A stretch of 35,275 nucleotides of DNA from Herminiimonas sp. (lineage in GTDB: Bacteria > Pseudomonadota > Gammaproteobacteria > Burkholderiales > Burkholderiaceae_D), in the NCBI GenBank assembly GCA_028292265.1, contig JAQGMR010000075.1, positions 1 through 35,275 on the forward strand, in the 5' to 3' direction. The notes beneath the pieces are model-generated. The model did no database searches. It saw nothing but the letters and a program-made list of their open reading frames with translations, and was not told the origin of the DNA. Position 1 is the first letter of the stretch. The number at the start of each line of letters is the position of its first letter. This document shows, in pieces, positions 1-9,000 of the stretch. The translations under genes were made by a program, and so were the position numbers.

Positions 1-2213
1 GACACCTTGGCCCCAAAGGCAAAAACGGCTGGGTGGCGAATAACAGCCCGCGCCGCGGCACCACACCGATGATTCGTCGCAAAAAGGGCGGGCGACTGGA
101 GCCGGTCGGCTGGACCGAGGCGATGGAATTCTTTATCGCCAACTTCAAGGCAGCGCTCCAGCAAGGACATGAAAACCTGGCTTGCTACAACTCTGGGCAG
201 TTGACCGTGGAAGAGTTCTACACGCTGGGCAAGTTGTGGCGCGGCGGTCTGCAGTCCTCCAGCATTGACGGCAACACGCGGCTATGTACCGCAACCTCCG
301 CGACGGGCCTCATGTCCAACTTCGGTGCTGACGGGCCGGTGGCGTCCTACGTCGATATCGATCAGGCCGACCTCTTGTGCTTGTACGGCCACAACGTCGC
401 CGAAGTGCAGACAGTGTTATGGGAGCGCATGCTTGCAGCGAAGCAGAAGAACGGCGCTCGCATCATCGTTGCCGATCCGCGCAAGACGCCCACGGTAATG
501 CAGGGCGCGGACCTGCATCTGCAGTTGAAAGCGGGCACCAATGTCGCCCTGATGAACGGAATCATTCACCTGCTGATCGCGAACGACTGGGTCAAGCGCG
601 ATTTCATTAATGCCCACACCGTCGGCTTCGACGAGCTTTATGCGGTGACCCGCGACTACCCGCCACAACGCGTCGCCGAAATTTGCGACATCCCTCAAGA
701 TGATCTGGAGACTGCCGCCCAGTGGATCGGCACCACGCCGCGCATGGTCTCCACGGTGCTTCAAGGGTTCTACCAGAGCGTTGAGGCGACCGCGTCGTCA
801 TCGCTGGTCAATACGGTGCACCTCTTGATGGGCGCCATCGGCAAGCCGGGTGCCGGACCATTGCTGATGGCGGGGCAACCCTCCGCCATGTCTAACCGCG
901 AAGTCGGTGCCGGTGGTTCCTTTCCGGCGTACCGCAACCCGCACAACGAGAAGCACATGCGCGACCTGTGCGAGCTATGGAACATCGACTTCGCGGCGTT
1001 CCATCCCGAAGTGCCGAAAGATATTTTGCTCATGATGGAAGCCGGCGAGCGCGGCGAAATCGAGTTCATGTGGGTGATTGGAACCAACCCGCTGGTGAGT
1101 CTTCCCGATCAGAACCGTACCCGCCGCATCCTGGAAAAAATGTTCGTGGTGGTACAGGATCCCTTCGTTGATGCAGAGTCCGTTGACATTGCCGACATCT
1201 ATCTGCCCGCAGCGATGTGGGGCGAGAAAACCGGTTGCGTCACGAACGCGGACCGCAGCGTGAACCTGCTGCTTAAAGCGGTCGAGCCGCCCGGAGAGGC
1301 ACGCACGGATTTCGATATTTTTATGGACGTTGCCACGCGCCTTGGCTACCAAGACAAGGATGGCGCACCGCTTCTCTCCTTCAAAGACCCCAAGGATGCA
1401 TTCGAAGAATGGAAAAAAGTATCGAAGGGAAGGCCCTGCGATTATTCCGGCATGACGTACGACCTCATCCTGAAAAAAGGCGCGGTCCGTTGGCCGTGTA
1501 ACGAGGCCCATCCTGAAGGCACGGAACGCCTGTACGAGGACCTGCATTTCTGGACTGGCATCGATGATTGCGAGACCTACGGCGCAAATTTCATAACCGG
1601 TAACAAGCACACCCGGTCCGAGTACGAACATATTGACCCGAAGGGCAAGGCGTTCCTCAAGCCAGCGCAATATCGGCGCCAACCCAATCCCACGACCGCG
1701 GATTTTCCATACCTGCTAATCACCGGTCGCGTGGTGTACCACTTCCACACCCGTACGAAGACCGGCCGATCGGAGGCCCTGAACAGCCGCGTGCCACACG
1801 CCTATGTCGAGATCCATAGCGACGACGCTGGAACGCTTGATATCCGCACGGGAGACAGGGTTGAAATCACGTCGCCACATGGCCGCTGGGAGGGCCCGGC
1901 CATGGTCGTTAATACGGTGCGACCTGGCGAAGTGTTTGTGCCATTCCACTTCGGGCGAGGATCTCAGTCAGCGAACCAGCATACCTGGTATGCGCGCGAC
2001 CCGGTCAGCTTCCAGCCGCAGCTGAAGTCGTCGCCCGTGATGCTGCGCCGGCTGAGTTTTGGAGAGCCCGAACCGTGGTTATTGGAGCGACTGGCTGAAC
2101 TGGATGGCACGCAAGTTACGCCTTACGCAGCGCGAAGCATTGGGGGCAGCAAGCAGCTGGCTGCAACTGAACTGCAAGACCAGCAACGAGCCGCGGTCCT
2201 GTCTGGCGGGTGA
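1..2213 (+). CDS. Molybdopterin oxidoreductase, assimilatory nitrate reductase-like (5' truncated by window edge)
   Basis: The reading frame is open to the left edge (first full codon at base 3), so the true start lies outside. The visible 736 or so residues lack the N-terminal Fe-S region. They begin in the conserved stretch before the first molybdopterin domain (GPKGKNGW, then ANNSPRRGTTPMIRR). The motif GNTRLCTATS contains the Cys expected to ligate molybdenum, as in NasA/NarB and Cys-type formate dehydrogenases, followed by FGADGP. The middle contains GTNPLVSLPDQ and DIYLPAAMWGEKTGCVTNADR, typical of the family. A C-terminal molybdopterin-dinucleotide-binding beta-barrel follows (HFHTRTKTGRS, then GDRVEITSPHGRWEG, then PFHFG). 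The family is cytoplasmic or periplasmic; no export signal can be assessed. Assimilatory nitrate reductase is favoured from the motif spacing, but a formate dehydrogenase-like enzyme is not excluded. Confidence 0.88.
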   Translation, partial: HLGPKGKNGWVANNSPRRGTTPMIRRKKGGRLEPVGWTEAMEFFIANFKAALQQGHENLACYNSGQLTVEEFYTLGKLWRGGLQSSSIDGNTRLCTATSATGLMSNFGADGPVASYVDIDQADLLCLYGHNVAEVQTVLWERMLAAKQKNGARIIVADPRKTPTVMQGADLHLQLKAGTNVALMNGIIHLLIANDWVKRDFINAHTVGFDELYAVTRDYPPQRVAEICDIPQDDLETAAQWIGTTPRMVSTVLQGFYQSVEATASSSLVNTVHLLMGAIGKPGAGPLLMAGQPSAMSNREVGAGGSFPAYRNPHNEKHMRDLCELWNIDFAAFHPEVPKDILLMMEAGERGEIEFMWVIGTNPLVSLPDQNRTRRILEKMFVVVQDPFVDAESVDIADIYLPAAMWGEKTGCVTNADRSVNLLLKAVEPPGEARTDFDIFMDVATRLGYQDKDGAPLLSFKDPKDAFEEWKKVSKGRPCDYSGMTYDLILKKGAVRWPCNEAHPEGTERLYEDLHFWTGIDDCETYGANFITGNKHTRSEYEHIDPKGKAFLKPAQYRRQPNPTTADFPYLLITGRVVYHFHTRTKTGRSEALNSRVPHAYVEIHSDDAGTLDIRTGDRVEITSPHGRWEGPAMVVNTVRPGEVFVPFHFGRGSQSANQHTWYARDPVSFQPQLKSSPVMLRRLSFGEPEPWLLERLAELDGTQVTPYAARSIGGSKQLAATELQDQQRAAVLSGG

Positions 2214-2279
2214 CCGGGAGTGCGTGTGGCGCGTCATGAGGTTCTTGCGCTGCGCCGCATAAGTGGTGGCACTGACGGC

Positions 2280-2391
2280 ATGTCCGGGACTGTTGGGGTT
2301 TTGTGGCTGGGCCGGCGGTTGCGATGGGACCGGGATCCATGGCCCCCATTCGAGTTCTAGAAAGGCCATGTCTGCCGTCGGTCCGGGACAT
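2280..2391. repeat. Imperfect inverted repeat bounding a ~110-bp intergenic element
   Basis: The 17 bases at 2280-2296 (ATGTCCGGGACTGTTGG) and the reverse complement of 2375-2391 (ATGTCCCGGACCGACGG) agree at 13 of 17 positions. The element sits between two unrelated genes and contains no supported ORF. It could be a dispersed intergenic repeat or a MITE-like remnant. Nothing inside identifies a family. Confidence 0.3.
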
Positions 2392-2440
2392 CCGGAACGA
2401 CGACATGGACGGCGGTTACTTCACCCAACGGAATTTGAGG

Positions 2441-2959
2441 TCAAGGGCCGATTTTTAAGCCCATCACTTCGTTCATATGCATCAGCGCTTCTGCATTACC
2501 CATAGCATCGTCAACCGGATGATGGGAGTGCCTGGTTTTGCGAAGATGCTTGAAGTCTTCATTGGTGTCCTTCACCAGACCCTTGTACAGCGAACTCAGA
2601 TTGGACGAACTGTGGCCAAATGGGTTAGCCCCTGTGAAGTGATGGAAGTACCAGTTCACAAATTGCCAGTCGAAGCCGTTGTTATCAGCAATGAACACTG
2701 GTTGATCACTAATGCGCTGCTGGAGCCAATCCCTGAATAGCACCATGACGGCGGCTGGGTCGTCGAACTCCATTGCCTGCCTGCGACTGAAGCCGCTAAC
2801 CTTAAGGACATCGGGAATCCACTTCTGGGAGATCGGTTTCAACCGTCCATAAAAGTTTTGTCTTAAGCCCGGCTCGATGATGACAGCGCCAAACGAAATC
2901 ATCGAGTAGTCCCCCGGAATCGGCCCATCCGATTCAATATCCACCATAACGTAGGTCAT
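2441..2959 (-). CDS. DEDDh-type 3'-5' exonuclease (RNase T/DnaQ-like fold), small
   Basis: This is a 172-residue protein. All acidic and His ligands of the DEDDh exonuclease family are visible: D7 and E9 in MVDIESDGP (ExoI motif), D97 in NNGFDWQF (ExoII), and H146 with D151 in HHPVDDA (ExoIII, HxxxDD form). The fold uses two metal ions to remove nucleotides from 3' ends. A strong ribosome binding site, AGGAGG, lies 8 bases before the ATG and fixes the start. The protein is a bare catalytic domain, without the polymerase-binding tail of DnaQ epsilon or the basic patches typical of RNase T. The natural substrate (DNA or RNA) therefore cannot be told. It is probably cytoplasmic. It is convergent with the oxidoreductase gene and has a long non-coding region upstream, so it is probably a single-gene transcript. 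Confidence 0.88.
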   Translation of the reverse strand: MTYVMVDIESDGPIPGDYSMISFGAVIIEPGLRQNFYGRLKPISQKWIPDVLKVSGFSRRQAMEFDDPAAVMVLFRDWLQQRISDQPVFIADNNGFDWQFVNWYFHHFTGANPFGHSSSNLSSLYKGLVKDTNEDFKHLRKTRHSHHPVDDAMGNAEALMHMNEVMGLKIGP

Positions 2960-3664
2960 TGATATTTCCTCCTGAAGTTTTTTCTGAATAGCGGTTTGTA
3001 GTGCGCATAACCGCTGCCAAATTGCCGCTCCTGAAGGCCAAATTTGCTACAGCGTTTTTGGCGATACAGGGGCGTAAAGCATCTGCTTGTGAAGCGGTCA
3101 TCCGGTTGCCAGACATTAATCGCGACTTGCCGATAAGCGCTTAAATACTTGCTGTTTTTCGAACAGCGATCATGCGCTCAAGCCCATCCTTCTGAGCCAC
3201 GCAATGAGTACCCAATGACTCTGAAAGTATCCCGTTTTGAACAGATATTTTGTGGCGGGAGGCGATCACGACGCGTGTATGAATCGGCTGTCAGCGGGCG
3301 TAATTTATGCCGCCGTCAAAGCGCGTTGTCCGGCGACGGTAGCTACCTGCAAACGCCGATTGAAGCGAAGTCAGATGGTGGTGCGGCCACGACGGCGGAT
3401 TGTCGTGCGGCCACACAAATGAAGGCTTGGTACACGATCGATTTGCCGCGGCGCTGTGGCCAATTTCGCTTGCGTTTGTTTTGCCGCGTGCTCCACGCAC
3501 CGATGTTGGCGGCATACAGGTGGAGTGGCCGAAGAGCGGTAAGAAAGTGTGCTTTCCCGTGAAGAAAATCCCACAATCCATCTTCGGTTTGGAACAGTGG
3601 ACCTTGGAAACGTGATCCGGGATTATGCTTCTAGGGTAGATTGCATTTCGCGAATTTGCTGCAC
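2960..3664. other. Gene-poor region, ~700 bp
   Basis: ORFs of 60-137 codons exist in several frames, but none has a recognisable motif, a convincing ribosome binding site or codon use like its neighbours. The only local structure noted is a 17-base palindrome at 3151-3167 (GCTGTT-N5-AACAGC). The stretch near 3500-3615 can be read as a 71-codon plus-strand ORF ending at 3615. I would not annotate it as a gene. The region may hold decayed sequence. Confidence 0.5.
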
Positions 3665-3693
3665 TTGAAAACTGCCTTAACTTCTTGTTTAGA
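3665..3693 (+). promoter_or_regulatory. Possible sigma70-type promoter of kptA
   Basis: TTGAAA (3665-3670), a 17-base spacer and TTTAGA (3688-3693) resemble -35 and -10 boxes. The kptA ATG is only 7 bases beyond the -10 box. If this promoter is real, the transcript would have little or no 5' leader. No clear Shine-Dalgarno sequence precedes the ATG, which is consistent with that but not proof. Confidence 0.35.
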
Positions 3694-3700
3694 CTGAGAC

Positions 3701-4243
3701 ATGAGCGAACATCTGATTGAAGCCAGCAAATTCCTGAGCTATGTACTTCGACATGAGCCCGAGGCCATCGGCATAACGCTTGACCGCGAAGGATGGGCCG
3801 ATATTGAATTACTTATTGCAGCCGCATCAACCGCCGGAAAATGGCTTGACCGTGAGCTGATTGCAACCGTGGTGGTCACGAGCGACAAGAAGCGATTTGC
3901 CTTTTCTGATGACGGCCTGCGGATTCGGGCGGTTCAAGGGCATTCGACAGCCTCCGTCGATATTGATTTCGTTGCGCAGGTGCCTCCGGAGTTTCTCTAT
4001 CACGGCACGGCGACGCGCTTCCTTGAATCCATTCAAAGCAGTGGGCTGGTGCCTGGGTCACGGAAGTATGTGCATCTATCGGAGAATGAAGAGACCGCAC
4101 TCAGCGTGGGGAGTCGCTATGGAAAGCCGGTTGCGCTGAAGGTTTCGGCAGGGGTCATGCAGGAGCGAGGGTTCAAGTTTTACAGGGCTGAGAATGGGGT
4201 TTGGCTTACCTTGAATGTGCCTGCGGGTTTTGTTGTGGACTAG
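3701..4243 (+). CDS. kptA: RNA 2'-phosphotransferase (KptA/Tpt1 family)
   Basis: The 180-residue protein has the usual family length and both KptA lobes. The N-terminal winged-helix-like lobe carries SYVLRHEP, then [15 protein letters not shown]. The C-terminal NAD-binding lobe has the ADP-ribosyltransferase-related fold, with [21 protein letters not shown], then [15 protein letters not shown] and PVALKVSA. Arg17 and His18 (RHEP), the Arg of RIRAVQGHS and the Arg of RKYVHLS match the conserved R-H-R-R set. The family removes an internal 2'-phosphate from RNA using NAD+, giving ADP-ribose 1''-2''-cyclic phosphate. In fungi this completes tRNA splicing. The bacterial role is unclear and may be repair of 2'-phosphorylated RNA. 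The gene stands alone in the same orientation as the DUF4291 gene but 260 bp away from it. Confidence 0.95.
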   Translation: MSEHLIEASKFLSYVLRHEPEAIGITLDREGWADIELLIAAASTAGKWLDRELIATVVVTSDKKRFAFSDDGLRIRAVQGHSTASVDIDFVAQVPPEFLYHGTATRFLESIQSSGLVPGSRKYVHLSENEETALSVGSRYGKPVALKVSAGVMQERGFKFYRAENGVWLTLNVPAGFVVD

Positions 4244-4503
4244 CGGGTGTAAAGTCACCGCTGGATGCTGCGGAGCGGAGCGTTTTAAGGTGACGGTCTG
4301 CTGTCCTTAATGCGTGCGCAATACAGACGTAAACCGTACTGCCGCTTCTGAGTTGCGGCCACTTCATGGCACCTGCAACATTCAAGGCTCTGTTGGATCC
4401 GCAGTGCATTTGTAGCCCAAGCAGCCGCCACCATCGTTACGCTCACTTTATTGGCGTCTGCCGAGATTTTCCGATGATGACGACGACAACCGCGCAAATC
4501 AAA

Positions 4504-5127
4504 ATGCAGACCCCGGAACCCGACAGATATCGTATACCGCACCGCCAGATCCGCGCTGTCTATGACGAAACAACTATCCGCGTCTATCAAGCCTTCCCGA
4601 ACGACATTGCCGACTCGGCATTGGCAAATGGAACATTCGTTTCGCCCTCGTTCAAGTTGAATCGCATGACTTGGATAAAGCCATCCTTCCTGTGGGTGAT
4701 GTATCGCGCTGGATGGGGTCTGAAAGATGCGGCACAGACGCGCATCGTTGCGATCGATATCACCAGGGAAGGATTCGAATGGGCTCTGGCACATAGCTGC
4801 TTGAGCCATGCCGATCAATCCGTAAGCAGGGACCGCTCGGAGCGAAATAAATATTCATCGCCAGTACGGATTCAGTGGGATCCCGAGCGAGATGTACATT
4901 CCAAACCGCTTGATTACCGATCCATTCAGATAGGTTTAAGCAAAGAAGCGGTCGACTTGTATGCAAGCCAATGGATACGATGCATCACGGATGTATCTGG
5001 CCTTGCGCTGGAAGCATATAAACTGGTGCAAGACAAAAGGTTAGACGAAGCGGTATCCGTGCTGCCCCAAGAAAGACTCTATTTGCTGAATGCGTCGCTC
5101 GCAGATCGAGTGGGGTCTACACCGTAG
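4504..5127 (+). CDS. DUF4291 domain-containing protein
   Basis: The body matches the DUF4291 family from memory: RQIRAVYDETTIRVYQAF near the N-terminus, then LNRMTWIKPSFLWVMYRAGW, IDITREGFEWALAHSCLSH, SPVRIQWDPERD and LDYRSIQIGLS. The protein is 207 residues from the ATG at 4504. That start puts the conserved RQIRAVYD block about 15 residues in, as usual for the family. An upstream ATG pair at 4474/4477 and an ATG at 4366 are in frame but add residues with no family character. No clear ribosome binding site decides between them. The biochemical function of DUF4291 is not established. The invariant-looking aromatic and Arg-rich segments suggest an enzyme, which is inference. No operon partner is obvious; the next gene downstream is convergent. 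Confidence 0.85.
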   Translation: MQTPEPDRYRIPHRQIRAVYDETTIRVYQAFPNDIADSALANGTFVSPSFKLNRMTWIKPSFLWVMYRAGWGLKDAAQTRIVAIDITREGFEWALAHSCLSHADQSVSRDRSERNKYSSPVRIQWDPERDVHSKPLDYRSIQIGLSKEAVDLYASQWIRCITDVSGLALEAYKLVQDKRLDEAVSVLPQERLYLLNASLADRVGSTP

Positions 5128-5365
5128 GACAACCAACGTTTGACCAGCACGGTTGTTCAGGAAGGCATTTGTAGTTCACGGATGCTTCAATAAATGAGCG
5201 TGCGCATCCACGAGTTCGGCAGTCGTGGTTCGCCTATCGGGGACGATACGCAATTTCCTGCCGCAGCGAAGATTTCCTAGTTTCGTGCAGGCTTTGTTTT
5301 AATGCGCGACGTACATCGATACAACCTTCCTCAAGGCCGGGCTCGCATGCCGATATCTCAGGTAC

Positions 5366-6001
5366 TCAAGTAGGCTGAGGCGGAAGTACACGTCGCAGTC
5401 TTAGAGGTTCGCGAACCGTTTCAATAAAGCCCCGGGCCGTATCTCGGAGGCCTTCGCCAGCATGGGGACTATCCGCAATTTCCTGGAACGCCGCGATAAT
5501 TTCCTCTTTGGTGCAGATCTCGTTTTCATACATCGCGTACATCGACTCAAGGGCTTTTCTAAGGTCGGGCCAATCGTTACCACGCCAAAAAGGTGAAGTG
5601 CACAGATCTACAAAAGCGCGCAAAGCACTCTTGTCTAGGTGGCAGTACCCGATCGTGTCCGCAATATCTTCCGCAAGCAAAGAGAAACGCGGGTCCTGCA
5701 TAATTTCGCAAAAAAGATTCGTGACGGTGTTCGTATTCGGGCTACTTCGGAATGATTTTTGAAAAATGCATTCTAATAGGTAATAGACCTTCCCGGCATC
5801 CATTCCCGCATAAGCCGCCCTCAGATGCCGCTCGACCCAAATAGGGCAAATCTCGTGACCCCTCAGTGCGACGACGAATTCCGCATGCGAAATATTTCCA
5901 TCGGTTACCCGATCTAATAGGTCGTCCAAATCGGCCGAAGGCCGCGAAGGAGGGAAGCGCTCTTGCGCCCTTTTCGGTGTAAAAAAGCTCAGTAGATTCA
6001 T
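5366..6001 (-). CDS. Putative immunity protein for the RHS toxin
   Basis: This is a 211-residue protein starting at the ATG at 6001, preceded by a GGAAGGA-type ribosome binding site about 5 bases upstream. An in-frame upstream start at 6037 lacks one. The sequence is soluble, acidic and mostly helical in character (for example DLDDLLDRV, WVERHLRAAYAGMDAGKVYYLLECIF, LRKALESMYAMYENE), perhaps a small HEAT-like helical repeat. I do not recognise its family. The immunity assignment is contextual: it lies 90 bp downstream of the RHS gene on the same strand, directly after the toxin-bearing 3' end. It also shares that end's lower GC content. Cognate immunity genes normally occupy this position in polymorphic toxin loci. 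It could instead be an unrelated cargo gene. Confidence 0.65.
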   Translation of the reverse strand: MNLLSFFTPKRAQERFPPSRPSADLDDLLDRVTDGNISHAEFVVALRGHEICPIWVERHLRAAYAGMDAGKVYYLLECIFQKSFRSSPNTNTVTNLFCEIMQDPRFSLLAEDIADTIGYCHLDKSALRAFVDLCTSPFWRGNDWPDLRKALESMYAMYENEICTKEEIIAAFQEIADSPHAGEGLRDTARGFIETVREPLRLRRVLPPQPT

Positions 6002-6091
6002 GGCATCCTTCCGAGAAGCGCGTGCTTGCGACAACAAGGACCCTCCTGGGAGTCAATTATTTCAATTTGGGACGGTCCTCGCGTAAAACAT

Positions 6092-9000
6092 CTATCGTTC
6101 AGCCCCGTTGCCAATCATATGCCAGCCAGACTGGATGTCGTTCAAGACTTTGGGAACTGCGTAACTCCCTCCCCAATAGCCAAGGCCGCTACCAATCACC
6201 CCGCCAATTACGCCACCAAACGCCGCACCTATCGGCCCGAATGCCGTTCCGAATCCGGCGCCAAGAGACCCCAGTGCCTGTCCACCAACATAGGCAGCGC
6301 TCCAGCCTCCAGCAATTCGTGTACCTTCGTTCACGGTATTGCTGTAATCGCCTATGGATTGACTAACGCCGTATTGTGTGACCAGACTTTTTCCGTCCAC
6401 GTATGCACCCGTCGCCATCATGATCCCGCCAATACCACGCCCAAAAAGACTGACGCTGTTTGCGACTCTCACCGCCTCGTTGTAACTGGAACTTCTTAAA
6501 AATGAGTCCCCTTGACCCGAGACCCCTGGCACCACTTCAATGTTCGTAGAATCTACCACGGACCAGTTCACGATATTAGATTTGATCTCGCCGGTAACGT
6601 TTCGACCAACACCAAGATTGATTACTGGCTTTCCTTCAGACGCCAACTCAATTGCTATGCCGGATTTGCCACTACCACGCCGATATGCGCCCGTTACTTT
6701 TTCCAGTTTCAGTGTGAACTCGTCAGCCAAGTCGATAGTCCCTTCTTGAGCAACGGGATTTTCCGGATAGCGTTTCTGGGCACCCGAGTCTGCAGAGTAG
6801 GCGGCTCCGCGAATACTTTCCATGCCTTCCGTGGAGAGCACATATTTCACCTTGACGCTTAAGTCCAAGTTTCCGTTCCCGGTACCAGCCTCCAAGCCAC
6901 GTATGTAATCTAATTCTGGTGACATGTATCCGGTCCTACCAAATGTCTCGAAGCCACCTGAATTCGCCTGTGCTGCTTTGAACTGAGCAACCGACATACC
7001 GCGATACATCACTTCGGTGCCGTAAGGGTCAAAACTCTGTGCCGGGGCGAATAGTGGCTGACTTTGTTCTTCACTAAATCTAACCGGCATGCCGTCGACC
7101 GAAGTGTCATACAAACCCAGCTTTCCTGCATTCGCAATCGTTGGTGCGAGACTCTGCCCGTTCTCCACGCCTCTCGCAATCATCAGTGCATTCGCGCCCT
7201 CTGCGAGAGCTCGTGTAGTAGCTAACAATGCGTCAGCTGAGATTCGTTTCGTTTCAATGTCATTGACGCCGCTCGATAGACTTAAGCGGTCACCTACATT
7301 GATGTTTTGTCCGCCATAAGTTTCGGAGTAGAGATCGGCAATCGTTCTACCGTTGGTTTGCATTCCCGTGATGTCGCTCCAACCTCCGCGCGAACTCGCC
7401 AATGCATCAGCAACCTTGGCGTCCATGTTCATCGCCTCGATCTCCGATCGCCGGAACATGGTAAGCGAGCTTACCTGTTGATCACTTCCAGGCTCGCTTT
7501 GCGTTGTGGATTGCGCACCGGCGTTGCCAAGCCTCGACGTCGGATAAAACCGCTCCGCATCCCCTGGCCGCAATTGCAACCCGGTTCCTGCCGCCGCATT
7601 GCCACTCGATGCCCCACTCAATGCCAGGGTGATCGCCGCATCACGCGCGTCCTCACGCTGCTGCAATTCCCACTCGCTCCCGCTCGGCCCGTTGGCGTAG
7701 TCCGCCAGGCTGTTTCCTAATGCGTTGCCAAACGCATCCGCCGCCACCTGCGTCACGTTGATGCGCCCTCCCCTTGCCACCGCCGTGGCGACCCCGGCTG
7801 CGAATCCCTTTAGTCCTGCCGTCACAACTTGTTCGCCGATCCCGGCATTATTAAACTCGGATGTACGCAGACCGTTGAGAGTGATTCCCAGGGCTTCGCT
7901 CATCCCAAACCCGACGCCCGCTCCCACACCGGCGGCGGCGACTCCCACCCAACTAAACTCCTTCTGCAATCCGGTTGCCACGCCGATGCCCTGCGATACA
8001 GCGTTGCCGATCATGCCGCGTGCCACCGTATTGCCGAATGTGGTGGAGGCACCTTCCAGGGGTGCAAATGTTTCCAGCCCCCCTGCGACGGCGCCCCCGA
8101 CCGCGGCTAGCGCCACCGACGACCAGCTGAAATCCTGCTGCACGCCGATAGCCATGCCAACGAGCTGGCTAGCGACGGAGCCGGCCACCGCGCCGACAGC
8201 GCCGCCCAGGATCGAGCCTAACGCCGGGGTTGCCGCGCCTGCGGTCAGCACCGTCACCACCACCGCCACCACGATCACGAGGATCATCCCGAATCCGCCG
8301 CAATCATCCCCGCCACTTGGCGCTGGCAGATTGGGCGTCGTATCGCCCATCACCTTGCCGGGCTCGTACGGCTTGAATGCCCTGGCGTCGTTGTGAATGG
8401 TGCCGACCCGGTTGGGCAGTTGCAGAGTCTGGCCGACGCGCAGATCGCTGTTGCCTTGTATGCCGTTGGCGTCGGCGATCAGGTACCAGAGCTGTGAATC
8501 GCCGTAGGCGCTCTGTGCGATGCCTTGCAGGGTGTCGCCGGCCTGCACGGTGACGCTGCCGGCTTCGGCGGTGGGGTAATTCGCGTCAACGGCTCGGTAG
8601 CCGATGTTGAAGTTCTGGTAGTCGATGTAGCGCTGGTTGCCGTCCTTGTCGACGGGTTGCAGCGGGTCGAGGCCAGTGCCGAGCTGCCCAATGACTTGGC
8701 CGCCGACCACGATCTGGCGCTGGACGTGGCCTTGCTGGGTCTTTTGCAGGACGATGCCGGCGGCGTCACTGATGAAGCTGCGGTCGTTCTCGGACTTGGT
8801 TGAATCCGCTATGCCGACCAGCGTACCGTTGACGTCGTAGCTGTTGGTCGTTACGCCCGGTGCGCCGGCATTGTCGGTACGTGTGCCGGTGATGGTGCCT
8901 TCCTTGTAGCCGTCCTGGCGCAGCTGGCTGTAGCGGTAGCTGGCGGTGTAGCCGTTGTCGCCATGGATGACGTCGGTGTAGGCGACGACGTTGCCGGCGC

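Noticed and set aside
3151..3167. GCTGTTTTTCGAACAGC resembling a LexA box
   Set aside because: The CTGT and ACAG arms are 7 bases apart, not 8, and the flanks do not fit. It is kept only as a palindrome.
3149..3562. A 137-codon plus-strand ORF
   Set aside because: No ribosome binding site, no recognisable motif, Cys/Arg-rich composition typical of chance reading, and overlapping ORFs in other frames.
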